A DNA stretch of 64,000 nt from Siphonodentalium dalli (Eukaryota; Mollusca; Scaphopoda; Gadilida; Siphonodentaliidae): assembly GCA_032622095.1 (NCBI GenBank), contig CP136069.1, positions 107,906,278-107,970,277 of the forward strand. The letters run 5' to 3'. Positions 13,026-25,619 of this stretch are shown one piece after another. How positions within the stretch are numbered: the stretch's first letter is position 1; each line of letters starts with the position of its first letter. The translations under genes were made by a program, and so were the position numbers. The notes under the pieces were generated by a model. The model ran no database searches. It had not been told where the DNA came from and was given only the letters and a program-made list of their open reading frames with translations.

Positions 13026-14085
13026 CTGAAAAACATAAATAAGCAAACTGAAAGAATTTTAGTTTATGAGTGGATGGTGATTGCTGTCTCACCTTTTTCT
13101 GATTTATTTTTGTTTTCTGTAAAAACAAGATGGACAATAATTGCTGAGTCACTGACCGACTATTGAGATATGAAAGACTTGGTCTTTGAAATCTTACTGA
13201 AACCTGTAACAATTCAAAACAGTCCCTAAATTGAGATTATATATATATTCTATCTCATAAAATATGAAATTTATTATTCTACAAAATATCTTGAAAAGGC
13301 TTGACGACCTTATGAATGAAGTTTAAAAAAAGGATCAAATTCACTCGGCATATGAAAGCTACAATTTGACTGTGTTGAATATACATTTATTTCGGTATTT
13401 ATTGCTCAATTTGACAGCTTGTGAGAGACCTATATAATAACTTGAATTACGAACCCATCGATAACAATTCCCAAAATTTGGGGAAACAAGACAGTCAATG
13501 ACTGTGGGTCGCTCACCAGACTGTAAAGACTGAGACTCTGAAGACTACAAGAGTCAGTACTTGACAAAATCACTTAAGACAAGTAGTTCTAAACATGGAC
13601 ATAGCTGGAAGTTCTCAGATGAGCAGGGCTCTTCACCTTGAAATTTCTAATTGCACACCACTGACAAATCTCCAAACTTTGACCTTTTAAAGAAGACAAC
13701 CATACCACAGTACTAAGTTCACAAAAATCCTTTGGTACATCCCTCTTAGGTTGAATTTTACGACTGGTACAAGTACTTCAAGCTCTCAAACGTTTGAAAA
13801 TTACCAACCATAAAGTTAAAATTTGTGGCCAATTCGGTCCAACAGTTTAACCTGAAGTAGGAACATATGGACTGATGGTTTAAAAACATACATGTTGGAA
13901 AATCAAACAAAACTATGAGAACAATTCTAACCTATTTTTGGTGTGAACATCTAATCTACAACTAATGTAGTATCAGGCATGAAATTTTCAACTGTTTAAA
14001 TTTTGATCAAAGAAGGGGGTCAAATATCCACCCCTCTAAACTCCCTCCCCATTGCATCAAACAATGCCCCCACCCAGGATGCCTA

Positions 14086-14167
14086 GAAATCAATATTATT
14101 ATACCAGTACCAAACAGCAAAGAGGAGAAATCAATATTATTATACCAGTACCAAACAGCATAGAGGA
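14086..14167. repeat. Tandem duplication, 2 x 41 bp
   Basis: Units 14086-14126 and 14127-14167, starting GAAATCAATATTATTATACC, are identical except near their ends. The near-identity shows a recent local duplication inside the older repeat. Confidence 0.85.
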
Positions 14168-15844
14168 GAGTTAAATCTCTTATCTCTGCCCCTATTAGAA
14201 CAAATGTGAATCTCCATCATTGAGATCGATTCATCTAGTAATATCAATATACCCCCCAATATCCAATATACCCCCAATTTTTCTTTGAAAAATCAGGATA
14301 TGATTTCTCCTGGATAAGTGGTGGTTAAGAAAATAATATTGGAACAGCCAAGTCTGTATTTAGTGTGTCTGACTTTTGCAGGTGAATAATGACACTATTC
14401 CGCAAGGTGGACTAGCATCACCGAATTCACCCTCTGGGGACCTAATTTCCTAAAAATGACCCCATTTGAACCCCGGTGACCCAAGGCCTCTCCATACCAA
14501 ATATAAGCTATATATAGGCCCAATGGTTCTTGAGCAAAAATTGTTTTAAGAATTACAATGGAGGGAAAGATTTATGGCCCTGGCTTCGCACCTATTTCAT
14601 CTGATGAACTTATTTGAACAAATCTGATTGTGAGACACCTAGGGAACATGCACACTGAAATATATAAAAACATTCGGTCTTTAATATGGAGAAGAAAACA
14701 ATTGATGATAGACGGATGGATAGACATCCCAACAGGCAGACGGATGGAAGCCTGACAGACAGAAGACAAATTCAATCCAATATATACCCCCCAATTTTTC
14801 TTTGAAAAATCAGGGTATGATTTCATCTGGATAAGTGGTGGTTAAGAAAATAATATTAAACCACCAAGCCTGAATTTAGTGCGTCTGACATTTGCAGAAT
14901 GATGTCCCCAAAAGGTGAATTTAATGACACTATTCCGCAAGGCAGGCTAGCATCACCAAATTCATCCTCAGTCTGATTAGGCCTCAACGGTCAATAAAAA
15001 CCTAGGAACAGATTGAAGTTCTAAAGTTGAAGTTGGTGATGCACACCCATTTAGCACCTCAATTATGCATTTTATCTTCTGCATTAGGGGGACATTGAAA
15101 CTGAACAGGTGTGAAAAAGTCAAAAAGTAACTAAAACAAAATTTCAATTTGATACTTTAGGATACTTCCCAGAAGATGAGGCCTAAGCAGAATTAGGTCC
15201 CTGGAGGGTGTATTTAGTGATGCTAGCCTGCTGTACGAAGTAGCAACAATAAATTCGCCCTCTGGGGACCTCATTCAAAATTAATGATAAAATTTACCGG
15301 TAAAATTACCGATGGTCAGGTAGCAAATTACTGGTGAAATATTACCGATAGATTTACCAGTGAAATTACCGATAAACGGGATCGAAATTTTTTATAAAAT
15401 TTACCGGTAAAATTACCGATGGTCGGTAGCAAATTACCATTGGACACTTCGATTATGCAAAATAAGGGATATATAAACTGAACAGAAGGTGGAAAAGTAA
15501 CTAAAAAAAATGTCAATTTGATACTCTAAGATACTTCCCAGAAGATGAGGGTCCCCGGAGGGTGTATTTGGTGATGTTAGCCTGCATCATTATATTCACC
15601 CTCTGGGGACCTCATTCTGCAAATGTCAGGCACACTAAATTCAGGCTTGGGAACAGCAGTTTGTTTTAATTTGATAATGAAAACAAACACCAGTGCTAGC
15701 AGTTGTTTACAACGGCCTGTCAGATGACATCTATTTTTCTAATCTCAATTAATGACCTGTGTAAGGGACCTTGTCCAATTCTGACGGAGTTTCCGTCGGT
15801 GATCGGAGCTTTTAATCAGAGTTTTAATCGGAGTTTTCTCCCTC

Positions 15845-16133
15845 TTCCGGTTTGCAACACAACACACACACGTGGTTTTCACTCGACCGAAGTTGAATTA
15901 AGAATCGCAAAGTTGGTTCAAACGATATAATTATTCAGAAAATGGCAACAAGAAATAGATCTTTGGTTTGTTCAGGCGGATTTGGAAACATTAGAAGACA
16001 ATTTCAGTACTGATACCAGTACGTTGTAATACCTGGGTACCGGTATGTCATTGAAAATGGAATAATTATTTGCACCCCCAGCCGGGATTGAAATGGATTA
16101 TTCCATATTAAACTGCACTTAGCGATATAAACT
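15845..16133 (+). repeat. Dispersed repeat, also at 58776-59066
   Basis: About 290 bp beginning TTCCGGTTTGCAACACAAC and ending GCGATATAAACT match 58776-59066 nearly base for base, with a 2-bp difference in an (AC)n tract. Here it lies inside the Harbinger-like element; at 58.8 kb its flanks differ. A related tail (CGTCGGATTCTGAGAATACC) occurs near 45950 inside the second Harbinger-like element, suggesting it is part of that family. Confidence 0.85.
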
Positions 16134-16174
16134 ATATTTGCAACATCGTCGGATTCTGAGAATACCGTAAACCC

Positions 16175-17937
16175 CGGCACCTCGAAACAGTGCGCGGAAC
16201 TGCGCAGAACTACGCGGAAGTGCGCGGTACAAATAAAACAGTTATTATGCACAGGGGCAGGTGGGGTTGAATTAAAACATGAACTATAGTAGTAGACAGT
16301 CTTCGGTTGCGAATTTGTAAGGTTATTTTAATGTTTTAACTCGTATTGGAGAGAGATAGTGAGTGGTAGAATCTACCGCGCACTGTTTCGTGAAAAGCTT
16401 ACTGCGCGATATCTTCCGCGCATTGTTTGAAGCTTACTCGTGGTATCGGATTAGGGACCACACTTACACGTTTTAATTAGTAATAGTATAGCGGTAGACT
16501 GATTAGAGGTGACAGCTTAATTACTTCATGTCATTGTAGAAAATATGAGAAGTTAAAATGTTGAAACAACACAACCATCAGTGATTATTGAGTGTCTGCA
16601 GGGTGTAACGGTATGAAGTCAACGCTGACAATTTCATTCGATCTTCGATCTGATACAATCAATGTCTTCAACAATGTCTTCATCAGTGTTGTACCCGTGT
16701 GGCACTAACCAGCTAAACCAGGAGGTGAGACAAAATATCAAAAGAGGCAAAGGCCTAAAATTCCTTAAATCGACATGTAGTTTGCAATAAAATCGAAAAA
16801 ATAAATTTTCGATATGCCGGTTATCATCATCATAATATGAAAATATAGTATGTGTGGAATGTGTCATGTTAAAATGAGCACCGGAGGGTCATGTTCCTAT
16901 ACTTTTCAGCTGTCATGAAAACGGTAGGCACTTGTATGCATGTTTTCTCCGTTACCAACCCGAAAAGGTAGCATGTGTGTACGTACAGTCCATTTAAACG
17001 TGTGGCAACAGTTTTATATTGTCACAATCAATACACAACGGTGGCTATAGTCACATGCATGCAATTGTATAAAATACTCATGATTCGAACTGTCACTAGC
17101 CAGATGTTTAGGGTCAATGGCTACCCGTATATCTTAGGATTACCGTGCAATTAAAAATTCATTCCGAATCGAACACTCTCTATCACTCTATATGGTGTAT
17201 AGACAGACGAAATGGGCCAATTTCTTATTTGGGGATATATACGTTTTCGAAAACATGTGGAAAATATTGATGTGGCGTTTGTGATATGCGACACACATAC
17301 ATTACAGTGGGCGTGGTAACGGAGAAAACACATTTTGGGCATTTATGTTCCTAAATATTGCGAATCGTTGATACACACTAAAGTTTGAATTATAATTATG
17401 TGACACAAACGTGTTCGGCTGGAAACATATTAACTATTATTTGAAACTACATGCAGTCCCATGTACTTTGAATGTGTATGTATTTCCAGTCAACCCATAT
17501 CAATATGTTCGCTATAGGAAAGACAACTACCTGACTTTTTTAGTCTGCCGGTTCAATGCCCGAATAAAAGCTGATGGGAGTTTTAAAAAAATTGTTTTAT
17601 AATATCTAATTTATCACGTAACTATGGCTATATTAATCCGATACCGCGCAGTAAGTTTTCTGGAAACAACTGCGCAGTAGGCCCCTATATATAAGCTTTT
17701 ATCGAAACAATGCGCGGAAGATATAGCGCAGTAAGCTTTTCTCGAAACAGTGCGCGTAGATTCTACCACTCACTATATCTAATAAAACGGTAGAATGACC
17801 TTGCAACTTCGTAACTGAAGACCTTCTACTACTATATTTCATTAATATTCATATATTAAATCAACTCCCCGTGCATAATAACTGTTCTGTTTGTACCGCG
17901 CACTTCTGCGCAGTTCCGCGCACTGTTTCGAGGTACC
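16175..17937. mobile_element. Foldback element with TGCGCGG-rich arms, 8-9 bp target duplication
   Basis: Arms of roughly 280-300 bp are inverted repeats (left 16175-16460, right about 17640-17937), starting GGCACCTCGAAACAGTGCGC and, reversed, GGTACCTCGAAACAGTGCGC. They carry several TGCGCGG/CTGCGCAG motifs. CGTAAACCC is present on both sides (16166-16174, 17938-17946), and the unoccupied form of the site is seen near 45970. TSD length and long TIRs would fit a MULE-like element, but there is no transposase. The interior has another inverted pair, TTTTCTCCGTTACCA, near 16943 and 17315. Confidence 0.8.
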
Positions 17938-20057
17938 CGTAAACCCAGTGTATTTCAAATCTTGTATATGCACCCAATAATATACTTACCAGTAGATATC
18001 ATATTCCACCGGTTCAAATCCTGCACGCATATAATTATACAGTCGACATAAATTTCGACTCAGTATATCATATAAATTCATCTGATATTATAATTATTAC
18101 GGAGATGTTTAAGTCGACTGATAATTATAGGCCTATTTTAGCATTGCGCGAATATGGTTTCTATTTATGGGGAGGTTATTTCCTCAGCGAAGCGGAAATG
18201 GCCGAGTCGCTGAGAATGGACATAACATGTTACATGTCTTTCTCCGTTGTGTCTGGTATATATATAAACAATATACACGAAGAACCGAAACGACGATTTA
18301 TTAAAAGCTCCTACGAAAATTCACGGGATCGGAGTTTTCCAAAACATACCGCTCTTGAAGAACGGGAACTCCGATATAAAACTCCGATTGAATCGGATGA
18401 TTTTACCGACGACACAGCGAAAAATCTCCGACGGAATCGGAGTTTTATACCGATACAAAAACTCCGATTGCCATCGGTATCGGAGATCGGAAATATCCAT
18501 CGGAAACACCGATTCCGACGGAAACTCCGTCGGAATTGGACAAGCTCCCTAATAGGTAATATCTGCTTCTGGTGAGAGAGGCAAGTTGGAAGTTGGGATA
18601 TGATATGGGGTGGAAGGGCTGTTAGTTGGGGGTAGGGTGGGGGTATGGGCAATGTGGTAGGGGAGGTAATGGAATGTTTCCGTAATTTTGTCAAAGTAAT
18701 ATTAAAGTTTCATAACTTTGCAGATGTTATAATGGTGTTACTTTTTCAAATTTTATAACATATTTTTGAAAAACATTTTTTTTTAGTTATGTCACTACTG
18801 GCTCCGCCCACATTAGACCCAGTGACCTCATTTGAAAAAATCTGAACCAGTCACCCAAGGACCCTTTATACTAAATATGAGCTCATTCTGTCCAATGGAA
18901 GTTGAGAAGAAATCATTTGAAGAATTACTATGGTGGGAAAGAGTTATGGTCCTAGCTTCGCAACTATTTGACCTGGTGACCTTATTTGAACTTCGTCTCA
19001 GGTGAGCTAAAAAAGCCTGCTATAAATACAAATAGTTAAAAAAAAGTCTTTATATTTGATGTGAATGAATCATAAATACCATGATTTGACAACTGTCGCA
19101 CAAATACTTTCGATAAAAACGCCAATTATTAGCAATTATATTGTAATGCTTTGTCTATTTTCAATAGAAAAGGTCTAGTTTGTTTCTATGAAACGTTTTC
19201 ATTGACAACTAATTAAATTGATTATTATAACAATTCATTGAGTGTGAACTGATTTGATTGGTTCAAGTTTAGAGATGGAATTTCCCCATTGAATTATAAT
19301 TAGATTGCAGAAAACAAGCAGTGCATTTCCAATTGGGACAACGCAGCCGGCAGAATGTCAACGACATCGCAAGCACCTGCAAATACAATGCTGACGGTAT
19401 TCATTGTTTTTGCGAAATTGCGTTGATAAAAGTACAATATTACCTGAATATAATGGGTAATTATATATTTACAAACACCAAGAAGATTCCGAAGAAATTT
19501 TTAGATCCGACTGTTATTTTGTCAAGTGGTGGTTTGTGGTGAAATTGTTCTATGCTTTCAACATTGCAAGGGGAGAATTATGTTTTGTCAATTAGGGCCC
19601 TGTGAATCGATTTGATTAGATGCAACTTGAAATCATTCGTTTGATTCGAATTGATTCAAAATCGGCTACCATGATTCTGATTTTGTCGAATCTTTGGTGA
19701 CAGGTACATTTTTTTTAAGGACCACAATTCTCTTACCAGAAAAGAAAGTATAATAAAGTAGTAAACCACTTAAACGTATGCACGTACCGTTATGTCCAAT
19801 GGCAGGACATGGAATGTTATCGCCAACTAATCTATAACTAATTGACCCAATCTGTAAGAATGACATAAGTTAACAACAAAATTGCCATACAAGGCTGTGT
19901 GCTACTGTCGTTCCAGGAATCAAGTATGCCAAATTATAGATCTTTGTTTGATTTGTTTAAATGCGAGTTGGAATCTAAGTCCTGAGTATTTTGTAAACAT
20001 TGTCCGGTAAATCTGTCAGTTCAAGCGACAGACAACACAATCATCGCAAGTGTAGCG

Positions 20058-20109
20058 AACGAGAGGCCGATCACGATCGGCAGATGTTTAACCCATCCCT
20101 TGGCGATAG
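20058..20109 (+). repeat. 52-bp dispersed repeat with palindrome (copy 1)
   Basis: From AACGAGAGGCCGATCACG to TTGGCGATAG it matches 60392-60443 with one mismatch. It contains GCCGATC-AC-GATCGGC, a perfect 7-bp-arm palindrome. Confidence 0.8.
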
Positions 20110-20441
20110 TAAATTGTTAAGATCAGAATCATAATCTTTTAATGTTGAATTATAGAGTATACTGTTATGATCTAAAGTAGTATATGACAAATGTACATAA
20201 TAACCAGTAATAACACAAATTATTGGAATGTATGAGTCAATATAGAAGGGTTAATATAACATCTATCTATCATAGTGTGAGCAGTTCTATTCATGTTGTT
20301 GCAAATTGCCATGTGAGATATCAAAATAATATAATTATTTATTTAATGGAAAAGGTTAAAAGACATGGAATGGGTAAAAGGGGTTAAATCACCTATCTCT
20401 GCCCTGTTTGATCCAATGTAGTCCCATCATCCAAGGACTTA

Positions 20442-21409
20442 CCATACACACCCGCCAGTAAGCCCCACCCGCCGGTAAGCCCATTACCCACTTTTGAAGC
20501 TTGCACAAATCTAGGGTTGTCCCCGCTGGTAAGGCCATGTGCCGAAATTTACTCATGTGAACAGCCAGGAGGTCGCCAACATTGATGAGAAGTGCCCAGA
20601 ATACAGATCGAGCAGCTATTGTTTGTGATCGTGAATAAAGTTTATTGTGTTGTTTTAGTTGTCTCTAATGCCCTGGGTGACACAGGAAGCCATTAACACC
20701 CATAATTGACTGTTTTCACATTACCTATCATAATGAGTGTTTATACAGAGGCTTAAGAATACATTGCCTAACTGTGAAACGAAACCCAGTGGCCTTTGAC
20801 AGCTTCCTGTGTCATTGTTTTGTGGTGGATTATAAACACTAATTATGCCTACTTGTGCCCAATTCAGCATTCATTTCTATTCAAATCACCCAAATATGTG
20901 CTCGATACACACGGGAGACTAAAATTTGTGTTATCCGATGGCATCGCGACAATGGAAATGTGATTCATAAAACTGCTAAATAGTTCAATGTAGGCTATAT
21001 ATCACGAAAGAAACAACAGGGGCGTTCGACGATCTCGATACTGATATCGTTCAAATTCATATTAATTTCTTCTGGTTTATTTAAAAATCAGCCCAAAATA
21101 AAGACACCAAAAAACCATGTGCTTTTGGAAGAAATAAAAGTCATTTCCAGTGTCCTTTGACCTTTACATTGTGATGTCTTCACAACGCAAAAACACTTTG
21201 AACTCATCGACCTTACGGAGTATAACGAGGTTTGCCGAATACACACACTTCCTGTTTCGTTATGTTCGCCACGTGGTCCATGGGAGAAAACTCTATCTGA
21301 TATCTCCACTTCCATTTTTCCGAGGGTGATCCCCGCGACTAAGCCCATTCAGGACTTTTTGAACAATAATTTTCCTTGGGTACATGGGCTTACTGGCGGG
21401 TGTGTATGG
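20442..21409. mobile_element. TA-flanked inverted-repeat element (mariner-like MITE)
   Basis: A perfect 24-bp terminal inverted repeat, CCATACACACCCGCCAGTAA plus GCCC, lies at 20442-20465 and reversed at 21386-21409, with TA on each side. TA duplication suggests Tc1/mariner, though the TIR does not start CAGT. No transposase frame in 968 bp. An internal inverted pair, TGACACAGGAAGC/GCTTCCTGTGTCA, lies near 20668 and 20799. Confidence 0.75.
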
Positions 21410-21629
21410 TAGAGAGCTCCATTGGTCTAGTTAAATAAATTCACATGGCTAAGTTGTGGTTAAAAAGATAGCTAAATCAATTTATCCAATAATTCACAAA
21501 CTGTGTCTCTTATACAGAGCTAACATATGAGGGCTATAAATAACTCTCAAAGCAATAAACTATATTGTCTTTTATCTTGCTCACAGAGAAGCAGGTATTC
21601 ATTAATTGTAAGTTACTTGGGTTATAATC

Positions 21630-22345
21630 TGGATAATTCTTAGTTTAAAAAGGGCCATATCTCTGGTATAACAAATTGGATCTAACCCATATTCAAACTC
21701 GTTCTGTATTTTGAGTTGAGAAACTCACATACCAAATTTGGTTCCTATCAGATGAAAAATGGTTGATTTATCGAAGTACATGTATGTGTGAATCATATGT
21801 CAAAGGACCATAACTCCATTAAAAAAAATCCGATCAAACCCATATTCGAACTCAATCTGTATGTTGGTCTGAGAAACTCATACACCAAATTTGGTTCCAA
21901 TCAGATAAAAAATGTTTGAGTTATGGCAGAATTCATGAATTCTAAGTCGAAAAAGGGCCATAACTCCGTAAAGAAAACTCGGATCAAACCCATATTCGAA
22001 CTCGATCTGTATTTTGGGCCGAGAAACTCACATACCAAATTTGGTTCCGATCAGATAAAAAATGTTTGAGTTATGGCAGAATGCGTGAATTCTAAGTCGA
22101 AAAAGGGCCATAACTCTGTAAAAAAAAGTCGGATCAAACCCATATTCGAACTCGATCTGTATTTTGGGCTGAAAACCCCATATACAAAATTTGGTTTTGA
22201 TCAGGTAAAAAATGTTTTGAGTTATCGCATTACACGTAAAGTGTCTACGGACGGACGGACGGACGGACAGACGGACGGACGGACGAACGACGAGTGGTCA
22301 ATCCGGACAACGACACTATGTTTACCATACATGGTATGGGTAAAC
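21630..22345 (+). repeat. Pearl-like array with (CGGA)n and terminal hairpin
   Basis: Four units of about 150 bp, each with AAAAAGGGCCATAACTC, TCGGATCAAACCCATATTCG and ACCAAATTTGGTTCCGATCA, lead into a (CGGA)n tract at about 22247-22290. A hairpin then follows, with GTTTACCATAC and GTATGGGTAAAC arms (22318-22343). The same unit sequence recurs at 61530-62195. Confidence 0.75.
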
Positions 22346-22699
22346 ATAAAAATACTGCGCTATTCAATGAAATGAAACAGGCATCACGTGTAGGCTTGTC
22401 CGTATTTACGTCAACATTGGTTGTCTCATGCATGTATGCTTAGGTACAGAAAACGCATAGATGTGTGTAAATAAGCGCATAATCTGCGCATATTGCACTA
22501 CTTCGACGATCACCAGGCGGTTTTCGCCTATAAATTCTAGGTGTTTCTTTGAATTTCTATGTATTTGAACTCATTTGACTCAGTAACAATGAATCGATTC
22601 GAGATTCGATTCGATTTCAAATCGTTTGCCTGATTCATTCGAGATTTGATTCGAAATGAAAACACCCGATTCGTGGGGGCCCTATTATGAATGGAGACT

Positions 22700-23121
22700 G
22701 CTGTAGCGTAGTTTATATAAGTTGATATTAATAGCTTTTAACCTTTTTCCCAATAGCACCTGTAGTTAAACGAAGTCATATAGCCAACGTCACCAGGTAT
22801 GAAGGTAATTACGGTTAGCCAACAGGTATTTGACGTTATAATATCATTGGGTGTTTCCCCACACTGGGCACAGGTATATGTACCATGTGTATCATCAGAT
22901 ATGCAACAAACATGCTCTCACTTATAAGTGTCATTTTGTGAATACGATAATGGATACATACATGTAAACCAGTAGACAAACTAAATATGTGCCCATAAAC
23001 AACTGTTTATCTTCATTTTATCACACATGCGAGTCAAAAAATGACATTTTATGCAAATTTACGGCATGCCTATGCGAGTATGTCCTTTAAGTTTGTTTAC
23101 CCACGGACTCCTGTCCTGATT
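22700..23121. other. Short non-coding stretch
   Basis: No gene, repeat or motif that I recognise between the hAT-like candidate and the second copy of the pearl-like repeat. Confidence 0.4.
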
Positions 23122-24342
23122 GAAACAAGACAGTCAATGACTGTGGGGTCGCTCACCAGACTGCAAAGACTGATAAGACTGGGACTCTGGAGACTACAAC
23201 AGTCAGAACTTTTCATAATCACTTTAAAAGAAATAGCTCTAAACAGGATATGTGGCTAGAGAGACTTCACATATGTAGATTGGTGAAAATCCACCTTGAC
23301 ATTACCAACTGTACACTACTGATCACCCCCTCCTCCTCCAGCTCAACAAGTCCCCTTTGACCGGGCTACAGACTCCCAAGTCGTAGGTTGGAATTTCACA
23401 ACTGATACGTCAAACTTTCTCAATTTTTGGAAATTTCCAATCTCACAAGAGCCTTTTTCCAAAACCATTTAGACATGTTTAAAGCACAATTATCCATGGA
23501 CCCAAAACACAATACATGTATGTCAGATTAATCAGTCAGGTGGTTCCAAGGTAGATGTTTCAATGAATTTGGTATTTCAATGATTTTATTAGACACAAAA
23601 GTGTTAACTCCCCATAGCCCCACCATTTCTTGACAAATTGACCTCATTTTATCTGAATCTCAGTCACTTAAGGATCCTCCTGATTGCTCCATACTATATG
23701 TAAGCTAAATAGTCCAACCTCTCTTGAGAAGACATTTTAAGAATTACTATAGAGACATATAGTTATATCCCTGGTCCCACCAAAGAACCCTTCATACATA
23801 TGATAAATATCAGTAAAATAGACCTGATGGTCCTTGTGAAGGAAGCATATTAAGAGGGAAACTGTCCTTCGTTTGGCCCCTATTTTACCAAGTGACCCCA
23901 TTTAAACAAAATCTGAATTGCAGTCAAGGAAGAACATTCCATGCTAAATAAGCCAACTAGTTCTTGCAAACATATTTGAAGAATTACTATGTAGTGAAAT
24001 AGTTAAGTCTCTGGCTCTGCCCTTATTTGACTTTGTGATCCCATTTTCACAAATCTGTCACCCAAGGTAATTTCATACCAAATATAAGCAAAATACATGT
24101 AGGCCATTTGATTCTTGCATAGAAGACATATCATGCATTACTATGTAGAGAAAGAGTAATGTAGCTGACCTTGCACCTACTTGACCTGGTGACCCTGATT
24201 GAACAAATCTGAACCACAATCACCAAAGGAGCAAGCCTGCAAATAGTGTGCCTATTCCTACATTGTATGTGCCTGGCCTCAAGCAACACAATGTATTATA
24301 CAATCAAGCCTTGAAATAGTGTGATAGTGTGTCTGTCATTTG

Positions 24343-24434
24343 TGGAATGAGGTTCCCCAGAGGGTGACTTTAGTGACGCTATCCTGCACAGTGGGCTAGC
24401 ATAACTAAATTCACCCTCTGGGGACCTCATTCTG
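24343..24434. repeat. Long palindrome (GAGGTTCCCCAGAGGGTGA arms)
   Basis: Arms reading GGAATGAGGTTCCCCAGAGG and, reversed, GAATGAGGTCCCCAGAGGGT pair over some 38-40 bp around a short GCTAGCC-like centre. It is a sister of the palindrome at 24634-24726. Confidence 0.8.
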
Positions 24435-24633
24435 CTAAGGCCCTCAACTGCTATGGCAGACCTAGGATAAGATTGAAGTTCCCCAGTTGAAGTTGATGTT
24501 CACCCATTGGACACCTCAATTATGAATTTTATCTTCTGCAAATTAGGGGATATAGAAACTTCCTAGAAGGGAAATGTAACTAACAACAATGTTAATTTGA
24601 TACTATAGATACTTCCAAGAAGATGAGGCCTAA

Positions 24634-24726
24634 GCAGAATGAGGTCTCCAGAGGGTGAATTTGGTGATGCTAGCCCGCTGTGTGGGATAGCATCACTAAA
24701 TTCACCCTCTGGGGACCTCATTCTGC
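24634..24726. repeat. 93-bp near-perfect palindrome
   Basis: GCAGAATGAGGTCTCCAGAG at the left mirrors CTCTGGGGACCTCATTCTGC at the right, the arms continuing through GGTGAATTTGGTGATGCTA. More diverged copies lie in repeat copy 1 near 14434, 14894-14970, 15183-15275 and 15548-15620. Confidence 0.85.
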
Positions 24727-25619
24727 AAATGACAGACATCCTATTTGCCCTGTTGACAATGCATGATAGATTGTGCCTCTTATTAATGATTCTCTGACCT
24801 GCAAATGTCAGACACACTAAATTCAGGCAGTTTGTTTAAAATTGCTAGCAGTATGTTTATACAAGCTGTCAGTGACATTTTATTCTAATCCAGATTAATG
24901 ACCTGTGTTTTTCTCTGTCTATCCACAAAGAGATATCTGCAACTTTAATAGAACAGGTATTAATGTTGGAAGCTGGAAATGATATCCGTTGTAAGGGATG
25001 TTGGTTTGGTGTAGGCCACTGCAGGGTGGGGGTGGGTCTGGGCCATGTGGGAGGGGGATGGGTAATGGAATATTTCTGTAATTTCAGAAGATTAAAGTTT
25101 CATAACTCTGCAGATGTTATAATGGTGTCACTTTTTTCAAATTTTATAACATGCTTAAAAAATAATTTTTTGTTTGTTAAATTGAGTAAGGTGAAAATTC
25201 CAAAAATCTGAATTAACCAAAATATTTTTTTTTTTTAGTTATGTCCCTGGCCCCGCCCACATTTGACCTAGTGACCTCATTTAAACAAATCTGAACCCCA
25301 GTCACCCAAGGATCCTTCATACCAAATATGAACCCATTTGGCCTGATGGTATTTGAGAAGATGTTTAAAAGAATTACTATGGAGGGAAAGAGTTATGGCC
25401 CTGGCTTTGCAACTATTTGGTAGGTCGGACTTCATATTGGAGTCATTATCTTTTTTCAACTTAGATTTTTTTGTAAAACATATCTAAATGCGTACTCTAA
25501 TGGACGGTGCGATGGACAGACGGACGGACGGATGGACAGACGGACGGCTCGACGGATGGACGGACGAGGAGTGATGACTATAGCTCCACCGGAGACTTCA
25601 TCTCAGGTGAGGTAAAAAG

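Larger units (their letters stand above)
15765..18549. mobile_element. Harbinger-like non-autonomous element with TAA target duplication
   Basis: The ends are GGGACCTTGTCCAATT on the left and, reversed, GGGAGCTTGTCCAATT on the right, followed by a shared CTGACGGAGTTTCCGTCGG-like stretch. TAA flanks both sides (15762-15764, 18550-18552), the 3-bp duplication typical of PIF/Harbinger. Arms hold iterated (A)AACTCCG motifs in both orientations. It interrupts the repeat at 13484-19010 and is itself interrupted at 16175-17937. No transposase frame. Superfamily is inferred from TSD and GGG ends only. Confidence 0.7.
13484..19010 (+). repeat. Pearl-like interspersed repeat, copy 1, split by nested insertions
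   Basis: The sequence from GAAACAAGACAGTCAATGAC (13484) to the CTCAGGTGAGCTAAAA end near 19010 is paralogous, with gaps, to 23122-25610. Core units contain ATTACTATGGAGGGAAAGAG and TATGGCCCTGGCTTCGCA. The copy is interrupted between 15765 and 18549 by a Harbinger-like element: GACCTGTGT is continuous in copy 2 where copy 1 is broken. Within it, 14270-14383 and 14788-14898 are a diverged tandem duplicate, 14086-14167 is a 41-bp unit repeated twice, and ACCGGTAAAATTACCGATGG repeats at about 15295 and 15400. No gene. Confidence 0.65.
19593..22684. mobile_element. hAT-like non-autonomous element (candidate)
   Basis: TAGGGCCCTGTGAATCG at the left and, reversed, TAGGGCCCCCACGAATCG at the right are inverted. 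Both ends are followed by clusters of GATTCGA/TTGATTCGAATTG motifs. Flanking octamers TTGTCAAT and TTATGAAT agree at 6 of 8 positions, a weak target duplication. Inside are the TA-flanked element at 20442-21409 and the pearl-like array at 21630-22345. No transposase. Confidence 0.45.
23122..25610 (+). repeat. Pearl-like interspersed repeat, copy 2
   Basis: Opens GAAACAAGACAGTCAATGAC like copy 1 at 13484. Core units with ATTACTATG..GAAA.AGTTA recur at about 23736, 23982, 24137 and 25374. It contains two long palindromes (24343-24434, 24634-24726), then a (GGAC/GGAT)n tract at about 25502-25567 and a CTCAGGTGAGGTAAAA end. This copy lacks the nested insertion of copy 1 and so serves as the empty-site reference. 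Confidence 0.65.

Noticed and set aside
18005-18025. GGTTCAAATCC, a tRNA B-box-like word, possible SINE or tRNA
   Set aside because: No matching A box, cloverleaf or poly-A tail could be found around it.
18105-18694. Overlapping open frames at 18105-18694 on both strands
   Set aside because: They lie in the inverted arm of the Harbinger-like element, where iterated ACTCCG and CGGAGT motifs keep several frames open.
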